From the NCBI GenBank assembly GCA_008729055.1, contig SDUX01000002.1, positions 6,859,485 through 6,923,484 of the forward strand: a stretch of DNA of 64,000 bases. Reading direction: 5' to 3'. The position numbers were made by a program, and so were the translations under genes. Each line of letters begins with the position of its first letter. Position 1 is the first letter of the stretch. Source of the stretch: Pyropia haitanensis. Taxonomy: Eukaryota > Rhodophyta > Bangiophyceae > Bangiales > Bangiaceae. Of the stretch, positions 21,979 through 33,169 are shown piece after piece. Under the pieces are notes generated by a model. It ran no database searches. It had not been told where the DNA came from and saw only the letters and a program-made list of their open reading frames with translations.

Positions 21979-23045
21979 AACCGCGTCGCGCACCGACCGG
22001 TGCGAGAGGTGGCGCTGGAGGAAGCTCCGCCCGCGGACGACCGACGCGGGCGGGGTCGCCCGGCCGCCGGCCGCCCGTGGCACCGCCGCCGGCAGCTCCA
22101 CCGACATGCGGCCGCCGGGCGACGCCGCCGCCGCCGCTGCCGCCGCCGCCGCCGCCGCGCCGTCGGCCGCCGCGGGCGGCCGCTGCGGCAGCGGCGGCGA
22201 CGGCAGCTCGATCGACGCGCGCCCCCCCCCCGCGTCCGTGGCAAACGGCGACGCCGCCGCCGCCGCCGCCGCCGCCACCGCCGCCGCCGCCTCGTCGGCC
22301 GGCCACGCGGCGCCGAGCGCGGACGCGGCGCGGCGGTGGAGGCCCCGCGGGCGGCCGGCCGCGACTTTGGGCGACGGCGGCGGCCGCGCGGCGGACGGCG
22401 GCGGCACCCCGCCGCCGCCGCCGCTGCCGGTGCCACCGTAGCCGTCGCTGGGGGGGGGGGCCGACCGCGGGTGCCGCGGCAGCCGCGCGCCACGCGCGGC
22501 GGGGCGCGCGTCGGGGGACCACGCCAGCGGCGGCGGCACGCCCTGCAGGGGCGGGGAGGTGGCACGGGAAGGTGGGGGGTGGGGGGGGGACCGCGCCGCC
22601 GCCGGCGGAGGGGACGACCGCCGCAGGGGGGGGGGGGGGGAGCGGCGGCCGCGCCGGGGGGCACGGCCGCCGCGGCGGCCGCCGCGTCACGCCGCCGTGG
22701 TGAGCCGCCGGCTGGGGCGGGGGTGCGGCGGCCACCGCGGGCGCCGCCGCCGCCCGCGTCGCCGTGGCTGTGGCGGCCGCCGCCGCGGCTGCCGCCGCGC
22801 CCGCCCTGGGGGCTGTCGCCGACGCCGCCGTGGCGGTGGCCCCGCCGGTGGCCCCGCCGGTGGGAGCCACCCGCGTCCCCGCGGCCGCCCGCCGGCCGCC
22901 CGTCGGCTGGCTCGCCGGGAGGGGGCGCGGCCGCCGCGTGCGGCGGGTGCCCCGCGGGTGCCGCGGCGTCGGCGTCTGGCCGCGGCGGGTGTGGCACGAG
23001 GGGGTGGGCCGGGTAGCCGCCCACCGCGGGCAGCGTCTTCATCAT
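18967..23045 (-). CDS. PP2C-type Ser/Thr protein phosphatase (frame broken at homopolymers)
   Basis: A PPM/PP2C Mn/Mg-dependent phosphatase with all hallmark motifs in order: KVNQDTAVV (about 21640), AVLDGHGPAGDD (about 21565), GTTAVVVVV, LLVAHVGDSRAVLG (about 21320), VELTADHKPDRPDERARIEA (about 20250-20190), LAVSRAFGD (about 19880), AFVVLASDGVWDVV (about 19800) and ARDDITAVVL (about 19450). The metal-binding Asp residues in DGHG, SDG and DD are present. Long Gly/Ala/Ser-rich N-terminal and internal inserts make it far larger than a typical 300-400 residue PP2C; an Asp9 run lies near 20750. Frames change at G/C runs near 22570-22640, 20668-20682 and 19952-20001. I take ATG 23045 (MMKTLPAVGG) as start; the ATG-less region near 22539 is an alternative. 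The C-terminus after the last motif is low complexity and the stop at 18967 is uncertain. Confidence 0.8.
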
Positions 23046-26000
23046 GTCGGGGGAAGGGGGGGGGGGGGGGGGAAGAACGTCCGCCGCTTCCAATGCCGCG
23101 GCAGGAGGTCACGACCAACAGGGCTTGGTGGGTGAGGGAACGAGGAGCCGGTAGTGGACGAGGGGAAGATGACGGGCCAACACGAGGTGCGCCGGGCTCT
23201 GGCACACGAGTGCCGACGCGGTCGCCGGGGAGTCGCCGACGGCCGGGCGGTGGGGGAGGGCCGTCGGGGGGCCCACACGCCGCTTCCAAACGGTCGGCTG
23301 CGCCAAGACGCCTTGGGGCTTATCCGGGTGCGCCCCGCGCGCGCGGGACGGTGGAGGTTACGGCGGCGGCGGGCAACGTGACGCCCGCGTGCCGTCGTGC
23401 GCGCGCGGCGAAGCGGCCGACCCCCCGCGTGGCGCACGCAGCCGCCGCGCCCGCGCTCCCGCTGCCGCAACCAGCCGCCGGCGGCCGTGCGGCTCGGCAG
23501 CTACTTGCGCTCGCCCTCCACCCCCCCCCCCCCCCCCCCCCCCCTCTCGCCGGCCAGCCCCCCACCAGCGGGGCCGCCACCGCGCACACACACGCCCCCG
23601 CGCGCGCGCCGCGGCGATGGCGCCTCTCCTCGTCCTCTCCCTCCCCCCACCACGCGTTGGCCTCCGTCGTGCCACCCCCACCACCGTGCGGGCGCCCACA
23701 CGCCGGCGCGACCGCCACCTCCTTCATCAGGCGGTGGGGGCGGGGGGGCGCCCGCGGCCGGCGGCGCCGCAACGACGGGTGCCCCCACCGCGTCCCGCGC
23801 CCTACCGCCCCGCGCGCGGGGGGCGACGGTCGAGGCCGTGCCGCCTCCCCACCCTCCCGCGCCACCACCAGCCCTGCTTGCCGCAGAGGACCCCCCGCTG
23901 GCGCGCGCCGACCACGAGGCGCCGGTCGTGGATGGTGGGGGGGCCGGCGCGGGCGCCGTCGGGTTGGCGGCTGGCGGCGGCGCCGAGTCTCCCGCCACGC
24001 GCGCGCCCCGCCGCCTAGATTTCGAGGCGCATGGCCGCACCGCGCGCTGGTTGCGTGGCGGACCAGAGACGCGGCCAATAGCCCAGACCGAGAGGGTGCA
24101 GAGTGCCTCGGATCCGACCGAGGCCGCCGACCACTCCACCCCCTCAAACAGGCGGCGGTGCGAGGGGGGCCTGGCGACAGCGCCGCTCATGCACGCACCG
24201 TGGATTGACACCCACCGCCTGGTCAGGCGAGGCGCTCGTCAGGGGTCCAGCGACTGTCGGAGTGATGGGCGGGAGGGCCGGCGCAAACCTCATCTTCTGT
24301 GCCGACAACAGAACGGTGATTGGCACCCAACAGTTTGCGAGTGGATAGTTTCTGTTCATGTCAAAATCGAAAGTCTGAGAGATACCCAACTGGACACATA
24401 ATCCTCTTTCATTAGAAACATAATTTTTCGTCAATGTCTGTCCTATGAATGGGTCTGAGTCGTGTTTTCCGCTTGAAGTCAAGTGCGGGGGGTCGGATCA
24501 CATGTGATCAAGCGTCCTTCAGAGGTCCCTGGGTAGAGATGTCCTCCTTTCCGGGGAAAGTTTGCGATGAAGGGGATTTACGGGAAGGTCAGTCAGCCCA
24601 TTCACTGTCAGATGGGCGGCGGCGCCAGCAGCGGCGCCTGCGGCTCTCAAGGCAGACGGCTGGCGAATGCCGCGCAGGAGAAGCGTCCTTACACACCAGG
24701 AGACTTGCAATCGGAGGGAGATACGAGCTCCGCTTCATGTGTCTGCCAATAGGAGGGCGTGGGCGGTGCCACGTGGCGGGTCTCGCGATGGAAATGAAAG
24801 GAAAGATCTCTTTCAAGAAAACGGCCTTGACGGCCTCTGTGCGTGCAAGAAAGAAATTTCCTGCATTTTTCCATACGTGGCGGTAAACTCGACAGCACTA
24901 TCCCTGGGGCGACCCTTTCCGATCGTCCCAATTGTTTTTCTTGGACTGTCTTGAGCTCTTGCGTCTTTTGATGATGAAATAGCTGAAAAACCAGGGAACC
25001 CAGCTGTATATTGATTCACACCGATTGATGCCTTCCACAAACTTTTTCTTGAACGACGATGGGGTTCTCAGAATCGGTTGGCCACTGAACTCTCAGGCTT
25101 CCACTGCTCATCTCTCTCTAGCCGGACCAGTGCCGCCTCAGGCGGTGTGCGGGGAGCGCTCGCCTGGCCCCTTTGGGCGGGCGACCACCGGAGGTGGGCG
25201 GCGGGGAATGGGAGCGCCGCTCACCAGCAACTGCTGTGAACTGGTGGGGAGTGTCCCCTCCCGCGCGCAACGTTGGTCCCCCGCAGGCGCCCACCGTCCG
25301 TGGTACCACAGGCGGTGCGTCGCGCCGTGCCTACGGATGGCACCTCCGCTGTCGCCGCGCGGGGGCCCGGCGACGTGTGCTCCGCATGCGCCGGGTGAGA
25401 GTGCCGCCTCTGCGGGCACACCGTGCCCTCCCACAGCGGGATGCTGATAGCGAGTCATCGGTCAAGCGGGAGCGGGGGGAGTATCGCGAGGTGCGGGGTT
25501 GGGAGGGGGGTGGCACCCACGTGGTGGCAGCTGGCCGCTATGAGCTCACGGTGGTGATAGCCACTGACGTCAGAAAACGATGGGCCGCGACGAGCCGGGG
25601 CGACTGCCAACGCCGGCGTCACCAAGGACTCGAGGGGCGGGACTGCCGCGGCGGACCAACCCGCCCGCTCCCACTTCCCCCCCCTCCCACCCCCCGCGCC
25701 CTCGGCTGCTCGGGGAGACCAGCGGGAGAGCAGCGGTGGATATTATGAGAACACCGCTCGACAGGCACGTCCTTCCGCTGCCGAGTTTTGGCAGGACGCC
25801 CGCTCGGCCCGTCTCCGCCCCCACCCCCCATTCACGAGCGCGGCGAATGTACCGGCGCCTCCCGCCGCCACGTGCAATCCGTGCGGGCGCCCACCGCGCC
25901 ACCGCCGCGGCCTCGCTCGCCGCGGACGTGGGTGGCCGTGCCGGCACGCCGCGCCGACGGCAGACGCGCGCCCGTGTCCCACGCGCGCCACTCTCGGGGG

Positions 26001-26395
26001 GGGTCCCCCGCGGCGCTCTGCCCCGCCCCCTGCCGAGCTACAAGATACTGTACCCCCCTTCCCCCAGCCCAGTAGCACCACCCGGCAGCAGCCGACGCGC
26101 CAGGGGGGCACCGCAGCGAACGCGGCGGGGGGGTGGCCCACGACCTCGCCGTCCGCACAGCGCCGCGGTGGCGTTCGTGGCCGCTCCGCCCATCCCATAC
26201 GGGCGGCCGCCGCCGTTGCCAATCGCCATGCCGCCCATCCCCTCGCCACCCCTCCTCTCCGTACTACCCAACACCCAAAGAACGGGAGCCACCTGGTCTA
26301 CTGTCCCAGCTGCGGCCGTCCACGACAGCCCCGCAGCCGACCCTTCCCCTTCCCCCCCAGAGCGCGTGTCGTAGCCACCAACAGCCGAGACGCCG
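23046..26395. other. Intergenic region, no supported gene
   Basis: About 3.3 kb between the PP2C start and TEN1 stop. 23046-24050 is GC-rich with shadow frames only. 24250-25100 drops markedly in GC and contains a perfect 14-bp palindrome GATCACATGTGATC at 24496-24509. It may be decayed transposon DNA, though I found no paired terminal repeats. 25100-26395 is GC-rich again with a C-rich plus strand; the open frames have no recognisable domain. Confidence 0.5.
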
Positions 26396-27180
26396 CTACC
26401 TCCCCGCCGTCCCGCCCGGCCCGTAGCGTGCCTCAAACACCGCCCGCATCTGCAGCGAGCGGGCGTACAGGTCCTCGTCGTAGCCCACCAGGAGCCGCGC
26501 GACGCGAGCGTCGACCGTGACGCCGCCGCCACCGCCGTCGTCGTCGCCGTCGGTGGCGAGGCCACCCCCCTCCCCGCCCCCTACACGTGCGGCGGCGCCA
26601 CCAACGGAAGGGGGCCGCACCCCCGCCACCTCCCCAATCACCTCCACCGCACCGTCATGGAGGAGGGTGCCCAGCATCTCGGCCGACAGCGCCGCGGTGT
26701 TGACCCGCAGCGCCACGCCCAAGGCGGTGAGAGTGATGGAGGAGGGCGTCGTGCGGTTGGCATCCAAGCTGCCCGACAGAAGAGGGGGGAGTTGTGGGGG
26801 AGCAAGACAGCAACCATAATCCCCACACCGCCGCGAGCGGAGCGCAAAAAACCACCACCAGCGCACAAAGGCCGCGGGAGCGGGGCGTACACGACCAGCA
26901 AGAGGCGACCGAAAAAAAGAACTGTCAGGAGCCTTCCCCCCCCTTGAGACGGACCCTGCCCCTCCCCCCCATCTGCCCGGTCGCACCTCCGCCCACACAA
27001 GCGATGCAAAGAAACCCAAAAGGGCAGCGCCAAAGGAGACAAGAGGTGAGAGCGCGTCCGGACATACCGCCCGACCACCGCCACAGAGCCGCCCGGCGGC
27101 ACGGCGCCCGCCACCACCTCGGCGAGGCGGATCTTGCGGCCGGGCGCGAGCGCCGGCATTGGCGGCATCTTGTGCGCCAT
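26396..27180 (-). CDS. TEN1: CST complex subunit TEN1 (two exons)
   Basis: A 161-residue OB-fold protein similar to TEN1, the small subunit of the CTC1-STN1-TEN1 complex that caps telomeres and promotes C-strand fill-in. Exon 1 (27180-27068) encodes 37 residues plus two bases, ending GSVAVVG(R); exon 2 (26768-26396) continues LDANRTTPSSITLTALG...LRVNTAALSAEMLG...VEVIGEVAGV...VTVDARVARLLVGYDEDLY and SLQMRAVFEARYG. The joined GRL matches the conserved strand of TEN1 proteins (TFGRL, VTGKL), and the last helix after YDEDLY fits plant TEN1. The intron begins GTATGT and ends GGGCAG. A Gly/Asp-rich insert of about 30 residues makes it longer than plant or animal TEN1 (about 120-130). ATG at 27178-27180, TAG at 26396-26398. 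Assigned by pattern only, as the family is short and divergent. Confidence 0.72.
26769..27067 (-). other. Intron of TEN1
   Basis: A 299-nt GT-AG intron, the only well-supported one in the window. The donor is GTATGT and the acceptor CTGTCGGGCAG after a short pyrimidine-rich stretch. Removal restores one continuous frame and joins two conserved OB-fold strands. Confidence 0.75.
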
Positions 27181-27545
27181 GGTAGCAACGCCGAAACGTC
27201 ACGGCAGAGGTGGTGGCAAACACAGGGGCCTTGAAAGTGAGGTGGAGAGGGGGGGGGAAGGCCGTGATGAAGCGAGCTGCGGGGGATGACGAGCGCGGGC
27301 GGCCGCGGGTTGTCCACGACGGACCAAAGCCTTGGCCACGCAAGCACCTCGGATGCAGGCACCTATGCATTCGAAGAATTGACGAGCGTATTGACAGCGA
27401 CGACAGCGACAATACCGTAGACTCGACACTTCATCCGTCCAATAGAGGACTTGTGAACACCCATCACCGTCCCGGACACTTCGCATGCGTGTCCTATTTT
27501 TTTCTTCCTCGGCTCTGAAGAAAGGCGCACGAGTCTTGGGCGCCT
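27181..27545. promoter_or_regulatory. TEN1 upstream region and sulfotransferase 3' flank
   Basis: Both neighbours are on the minus strand, so this 365-bp gap holds the sulfotransferase 3' end and the TEN1 promoter. GC is lower than in the flanking genes. No specific motif was identified. Confidence 0.35.
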
Positions 27546-28727
27546 TCATCCCCCTCCTCTGCCGGAGCCGCGAGCCGCTACCGCCGCCCGTAGCGCGCGG
27601 CGGACCGCCGCCTCAGAGATGGCGCGCCCCGCTCCCCCCCGCGCCTTCTTCTCGGCTCGCTCGTTGCGGGCGGCGACGCCCGCCCCCCCCGCCCCCGCCC
27701 CCGGCGCGGACGCGTAGAGGGCGGCCAGGCGCGCCTCGTCGGGCACGACGCCCAGGCGCGCGAGCGCCGCCCGCCCGCCGTCGACGTGGCCCAGCGTGTC
27801 GACGTCGACGGTGACGAGGCGGACGCGGGACCAGGAGCCGGCCGCTTGGCGGTCTGCAATCGTCGCGGCGAGCGCGCGGCCCCGCGCGGCAACGTCCAGG
27901 TTGTAGTCGACGAGCGCGGCGGCGGGGGGGCGGCTGCTGCCGGGCGGGACCGCCCAGTCGGCCGTCGCCGAGACCGGCCGCGGCGTGGCGCCCGCCGGCC
28001 GCCGGCGACCGGCGCCGACGGCGGCCGCTGCGGCGGCGGCGGCCGAGCCTGGTGGTGGCGGCAGCACCGCCTCGGCCGCGTCCACCCGCGCCGGGTCGTA
28101 GTACCACACCCCCCACCCCGAGTGCCCCGGGGAGAACCAGCCTAGCCGCGCCTGGGACACGGCCACGTCGGCGGGCGGCCGGCGGAGCAGCACCACCGTC
28201 ACGCCCGCGGCGGCGTCGGCGAGCGCGTCGAGCACCGCGTCGGCCCAGGTGACGACAAACTGGTGGCTCGTCTCGGCGTAGCCGACGTCCGGGGTGGTGC
28301 CGGCGAGCGCCCGCGCGATGGCGCCGACCTTGGTCGCCGTCCGGTTGGCCAGCGACGCCGCCCGCCCGCCGGGCGTGTAGAGCACCTGCCGCAGGACGGG
28401 GCCGCTCATCTGGGGGTGCGGCTCGTGGGTGGCGACCAGCGGCGGGTCCGCGGCGGTCGCCAGCAGGGACGCGAGGAAGTGGGTGCCCGACCGGCCGGGG
28501 CTGACGGCGAAGAAGAGGTGCCGGCCGCGCCAAAAGGACGTGCGCTCTGCATAGACGGCGGCGGGGAGGGTGGCGGCGGCGCCGCCGGGGGGGGCCACCC
28601 ACGAGGAGAGGACGCCGGTCGCGTAGCCCGCAGCGGCGACGGCCGCCACCAGGCCCAGCGTCCGGATGGCGGGGGGGGGGGAGGGAGGGCGCCCTGGGGG
28701 ATGTCGATGGGGCGGGGAGCGGGCCAT
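27546..28727 (-). CDS. Membrane-anchored sulfotransferase-like protein
   Basis: A 393-residue protein with PAPS-dependent sulfotransferase features. After a short basic/Pro-rich N-terminus comes one hydrophobic helix (about 21-45), so a type II Golgi membrane protein is likely. FFAVSPGRSGTHFL (about 72-85) fits the 5'-phosphosulfate loop, and VVLLRRPPADVAVSQ (about 178-192) fits the 3'-phosphate-binding segment with its conserved Arg and Ser. The frame is unbroken from ATG 28727 to TGA 27546-27548. Ala/Gly-rich inserts lie near residues 225-245 and at the C-terminus. In a red alga such an enzyme could act on sulfated galactans, but the acceptor cannot be read from sequence; a generic P-loop protein is the alternative. 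Confidence 0.72.
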   Translation of the reverse strand: MARSPPHRHPPGRPPSPPPAIRTLGLVAAVAAAGYATGVLSSWVAPPGGAAATLPAAVYAERTSFWRGRHLFFAVSPGRSGTHFLASLLATAADPPLVATHEPHPQMSGPVLRQVLYTPGGRAASLANRTATKVGAIARALAGTTPDVGYAETSHQFVVTWADAVLDALADAAAGVTVVLLRRPPADVAVSQARLGWFSPGHSGWGVWYYDPARVDAAEAVLPPPPGSAAAAAAAAVGAGRRRPAGATPRPVSATADWAVPPGSSRPPAAALVDYNLDVAARGRALAATIADRQAAGSWSRVRLVTVDVDTLGHVDGGRAALARLGVVPDEARLAALYASAPGAGAGGAGVAARNERAEKKARGGAGRAISEAAVRRALRAAVAARGSGRGGG

Positions 28728-30111
28728 TCGGGGGCAAGTGGGGTGGGGGGGGGAGGGAGGGAAAAGTCGGCAACGGGTCTGGTACCGGCCAGAAGCAGAG
28801 AAGAGTTGGTATGGATGAGTCGGGTCCCAAGCACTCCAATCAGTTGTGTCCAGGAGAGGCCAGGCACCCTGGTGGGGGTGTCTGAGCCTACTGGGATGGG
28901 GGGGGGTACGGAAGAAGACTTAGGAAGACCGACTGGGGGTCGTCGACAGGGACGCGGTGCTCGAGTCAGCGTTAGTTCATTCACACGTGGCTCTTGTGAC
29001 TGTTGTGTGTCTGTCCGTTCTACAATTCCGCTTGTGCATGCTACTGGCTTGACACCATCAATTAGACCGCACAGACACACTCAATGCAAAGTCTAAGTAT
29101 CCGATACTGACCCAGCCATGTGCGCTCTTTTGCTCGTCCACCCTCTCGCTCTCATTCCCGCGGCGAAGACGAAACGGCTGGGCGTCGCGGCAACGACCGC
29201 TGCCGCCCGCCCGGTCCGTGAGCACGCTTCCCGCCATCGCCTACGGCGGGAAGGCTAGCGGAGCGCCTGCGGGGGCGGCGGGGGATCGACGCTTGGCGCC
29301 GCGACCGCTGCGGCCACGGCTCCCGCCGCCACTCCGCCCCCCACCACCCCACCACCCCGCCGGCGCCCTCCCTGCCTCCCTCTCCCTCCCCCCCCCCATC
29401 GCGGCTGTGCCCCGACTCGCCCCCCACTGTTCTTTTCTTTTTTTTTTTGCCGTCCGCACGGACCGCGCGGTGCCGGGGACGCCGCCGGCCGTTTAGCTCG
29501 CCCGGGGGGTGGGGGGCAGCGTCGCCGGTGGGGGGCGTGTGTGTACCACCGGCGGGCGGCGCCGCGCGTCCACGGCCGGCGATGTTGGCGCGCAGGTGGC
29601 CGCGTGGCGGCGCTGCGCGTCGTGCACACGATGGGCAGGCGAGTGGCCGGGGGGGAGGGGGGGGGGGGGGGGGTGGGAGGAGGTGCCACCTCCGCCCCCG
29701 CGGTCTGTTGAGGGAGCGGTAGGAGGGCGTGGGGGCGGGGGGACACTGCCACCCGCTGTGCAGGCCACACGGGAGGGGCGGCGTGCACGGCGGGCCGGCC
29801 CGTGGGTGGGGCTATAAGAGGGGGGGGGGGTGACGCCGCGACGACCGGCCTGGCGTGCGCGTCGGACCCGCACTGCTCACCCGCCACGCGGTGGCAGTCG
29901 GCACTCGTCAGCGCCACGCGACCCTCTTGCCACCTACACCTTGCCTCCTACACCTTGCCCGCCCCCCCCTCCCCCACCTCCTCCCCCCTTGTCCCCCTGC
30001 TTTCGGCCACTCCTGCCGCTCCCCCTACCCCCCCCCCTTCCAACTGACCATTCCTGGTGTCTCTGCTCCTGCACCTGGCACCCCCCTGCGGCTGCCACCC
30101 CCGCCGCCGCC
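28728..30111. other. Divergent intergenic region
   Basis: Between the sulfotransferase (-) and the Ala-rich gene (+). 28780-29150 is relatively AT-rich and may be the sulfotransferase promoter. 29150-29800 is GC-rich with a T-rich tract near 29430-29450 and a G run near 29655. A TATA-like box precedes the plus-strand gene. No coding potential is recognised. Confidence 0.45.
29813..29818 (+). promoter_or_regulatory. TATA-like box upstream of the Ala-rich gene
   Basis: TATAAG in a GC-rich context (GGGGCTATAAGAGGG), about 300 bp before the ATG at 30112. It is followed by a pyrimidine-rich leader (29930-30050). It is the clearest TATA-like motif I found in the window. Confidence 0.45.
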
Positions 30112-30242
30112 ATGGCCCACCCGCTCGGCGACGTGACCGCGTCGGTCCAGTCGCGGCGCGTGTCGGCGCCGCTCATCCCCGCCGCCGCCGCGGGCGCGCC
30201 GCCCGTCAAGGTGCCCGCCACCCTCCCCGTCGGCGTCTGTGT

Positions 30243-30276
<34 letters not shown>

Positions 30277-30621
30277 GCCGCCGCCGCCGCCGTCGCCGCC
30301 GCCGCCACCGCCGCGGCGGTCGACCGGTCGACCGGGGCGGGCGGCGGCCAGCCCGACCGCGCGCCGCCGTCGGCGGAGGGGGTCACCACGGATGGGGAGG
30401 CCGCCGCGGCGGACGCGGGGGAGAGTACGGACGGCGGCAGCTACGGCACGCCGTCGTCGTCGGCGCGCACGTCGGTGGTGACAGACGCCGCGTCGTCGGT
30501 CACGTCGGCCGGGCCGTCCGAGGCGGCGGCAGCCGGCGCCGCGGCGGCGGCGCCGGCCGAGGCGCCAGAGACCGCGGCGTCGGCGGCCGAGGGGGTGGAC
30601 CCTGCCGAGGGGGTGGCCACG

Positions 30622-30662
<41 letters not shown>

Positions 30663-30715
30663 CGAGCCGGTGGTGAGTGCGGTGCTGCCGCCGCCTGCGG
30701 GTCCCGCGTCGGCAC

Positions 30716-30747
<32 letters not shown>

Positions 30748-31539
30748 CCCGCCGCCCCCCCCGCGGCCGCCCGCCGCGCGCTCGCCGCCGCCCGCGCCGC
30801 GCTCGCCGCCGTCCCCCGCGCCCTCCCCTTCCCCCGCGGCGTCCGCGTCGCCGTCGCGACGCCCCTCTCCCCTGCCGTCGCGGCGGCCTCCACCACCGCG
30901 GCCACCACCACCACCACCACCGGGACCACCACCACCCTTGTCGCGACCCGCCGCCGCGGCCGTCGGCCGCCCGTTTCCGTCGACACCCTCCGCGCGGCCG
31001 TCGCGGCCGTCGTCTGCGCGCTCGGCGCCGCCGCCGCGGCGGTGCGCGCGGCGCTCCGCCGCCTCCTCACCCGCCCGTCGGCCGACACGTGGCGGCGGTT
31101 CCGCGCCGCGGCGGCCGCCGCGGCGCGCCGCGTCGCGGCCATTGTCGCCGCCGCCGCGGCGGCCGTTGGCGGGGGGGGGCGCCGCCTGCTCGCCGCCGTC
31201 GCGGTCGTCATTGGCGCGGCCGCCGCCGCGGCCGCCGCCGCGCGGCGGCGGCGGCAGCTGCGGCTGCGGTCGGCGGCGGCGGCGGCGGCGTCGCCGGTGC
31301 CGCCGCCGTCGGCAGCGGCGGTGGGGGCGGTGGGCTCGGCCGTCACGGAGGCCCGCCCCGTTGGCGCGTCGCCCGCCTGGGTCAGCACCGTCGTGCCGCG
31401 GTGCAGCGTCGGCGCCGCGGCGACGACGGCGGTGGCGGCGGCGGCGGATACGCCGGTGCCGCCGCCGGTCGACGCGGCCGACGCGGCCGTCGTCACCGCC
31501 GCCGCTGCCGACGCGGGCAAGGACACGGACAGCGACGCT

Positions 31540-31570
<31 letters not shown>

Positions 31571-31779
31571 CTGCCGCTGCCGCCGCCGCTGTCACCGCTG
31601 CCGACAGTGTGGATGCCGCCGCCGCCGCCGCGACGAACGCGGCGGACGCGCCCTCCTCGGCTGGGCAGTCGGCGGCGGCGGACGCGGCGCCCGCGGTCGC
31701 CGACGGCAGCTGGATTGGCGACGGGCGCGCCGCCGCGGCCGACGCGGCGCCCGTGTCGCGGGCGCTGCGGTTTGCGTAG
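30112..31779 (+). CDS. Alanine-rich protein of unknown function, possibly membrane-associated
   Basis: A 555-residue frame from an ATG in good context (GCCGCCATGG) to TAG at 31777-31779. I do not recognise a family. The N-terminus MAHPLGDVTASVQSRRVSAP is not repetitive; then come a Pro11 run, an acidic Ser/Thr-rich stretch (DGEAAAADAGESTDGGS), and an Ala/Arg core. Two Ala/Val-rich helices there (LRAAVAAVVCALGAAAA and LLAAVAVVIGAAAAAAAA), separated by Arg-rich segments, could be membrane helices or amphipathic coils. The C-terminal third is acidic and Ala-rich. Evidence for a real gene is the long uninterrupted frame, the upstream TATA-like box and the pyrimidine-rich leader; the composition alone would not be convincing. 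Confidence 0.5.
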
Positions 31780-32191
31780 CGAGAGGCCGGCGGGGGTGTC
31801 GGTGCGGGCGGGCCGCGCCGCTCGCCTGGGTGGGGTGGGGACGCGGCGGTGGGAATCGGGATAGGCTACCTTCTTGCTCGTGTGCTGCTGGGTTTGGAGC
31901 GGGCTGCTGGCGGGCCGGTCGCGGTGTTCATAGGGGTTGGATGGAAGTGCGCGCCATTCTTGCTGTCGCATGCGTTTTAGCTTCATAGTTTTTCTTCGCT
32001 TCTCAGCGGTGTCCACCCTGTCCACGCTCCTCCATCCCGACAGTCTGTGGTACGCCATCCAATCCAGCCTTGCATGAACTCACGGCGGGCGGCGTGCGCC
32101 CGCGCAGACTACCTCCCCTCCCGTCTGCCGTCATTGCTACTTCCACACCCCGCTCCCATCACCCCGCCACCACCAAGCGCGTCACCACCAT
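31780..32191. other. Convergent 3' region
   Basis: It holds the 3' flanks of the Ala-rich gene (+) and the MYDGF-like gene (-). GC is lower near 31860-32060. No gene or AATAAA was seen. Confidence 0.4.
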
Positions 32192-32667
32192 TCACATCAG
32201 CAGCGTGGACTTGACCACAATCTCCGCGATGCCCCCCCCCCCCAGCCTTCCACCGTCCGCACGCCGCCCGAGCCCACCGCGTACACGCCCGCCGGGGGGA
32301 CCTCTCCCCCCCCCCCATCCCGGACGGTCGCGTCGAGGAGGGCGGCGTCCCCCCCCAGGCCCACCTCCCACGACGTAAACATCAGGTACGTGTCGCCGCC
32401 GCCCGCCCGCCGGATGGTGCACGTCACCTCGTTGGCGTCCCCGTCGCCCGCCACGACCGCCTCCCACGCCTCGGGGGTGGCGCCGACGGTGGCGTACGCA
32501 AAGGTACAGGTGGAGGAGGGGATGGGGGGGGTGTCCAGCGCCACCTCCACCGAGCCGGGCGAGCCGGGGTGCACCGTAAAGGGCAGGGACTCGGACTTTG
32601 TCAGCGCCGCCGCGGGCGCGGCGGCCACGACGAGGGTGGCCAGCGCCAGCACAGTAGCGAGCCGCAT
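32192..32667 (-). CDS. MYDGF: MYDGF-like secreted/ER protein
   Basis: Similar to myeloid-derived growth factor (UPF0556), a small ER/secretory protein known from animals and scattered protists. Residues 1-21 (MRLATVLALATLVVAAAPAAA) form a clear signal peptide. The mature part carries the hallmark STCTFAYATVGATPEAWEAV, then EVTCTIRR and DTYLMFTSWEVGLGGDAALL; the two Cys (54 and 83) match the conserved pair. A one-base slip in the C12 run at 32232-32243 gives the natural end GIAEIVVKSTLLM and a TGA at 32192-32194; the unshifted frame ends SSPRC with its stop at 32197. The shifted end resembles the last beta strand of MYDGF (SKLVIVAKA). No ER-retention signal is seen. ATG at 32667; divergent from NSF. 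Confidence 0.75.
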
Positions 32668-33169
32668 GATGCCACAGAAACGTGGAAAAAGGTCTGCTGC
32701 GCAGAGGTGGAGGGTCTGGAGGAGAGGTGCTCGTGGCAACGATTGGGATGACGGGGGGAGGGGATGGGGACGGCAGCCGCGGATGCGGATGACATCGGCG
32801 ACTATGAAGACGGCAGTCCGTCCGGGTCTGGTGTCTTGGTGGTCTGCATGAAGGAAATGGATTGTATTTACTTGACGCGTGGCAAGTGTAAGTCAGGATC
32901 GCGGCTCGATGTCTCGGTGCTCGGTCCCGTTGCTTCGGCCCAGGCCGTGTCCTCTTCGGTTCGAGGCGCGGGGTCGGCTACAGCGGTCCGTGCAGGGTGC
33001 TTGGGCGCGGCAGGTCTCGTTCTACCAGCGGCCCTCTGTGCTGCCTGACATCTTTTCCTCGACTTTCTGAGACGCTGGCCAACCTGAAACTACCAGCTGC
33101 TGGTCGCGGTCGGTGCGGGAGGCAGCCAGCCGACCTCGGGGCTGTGACGTGTCCCATCCCGGCGCTGCC
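32668..33169. promoter_or_regulatory. Divergent promoter region, MYDGF-like and NSF
   Basis: A 500-bp gap between divergent starts, with a CCAAT box in reverse (ATTGG near 32740). Frames crossing it are short. The shared-promoter role is inferred from orientation only. Confidence 0.4.
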
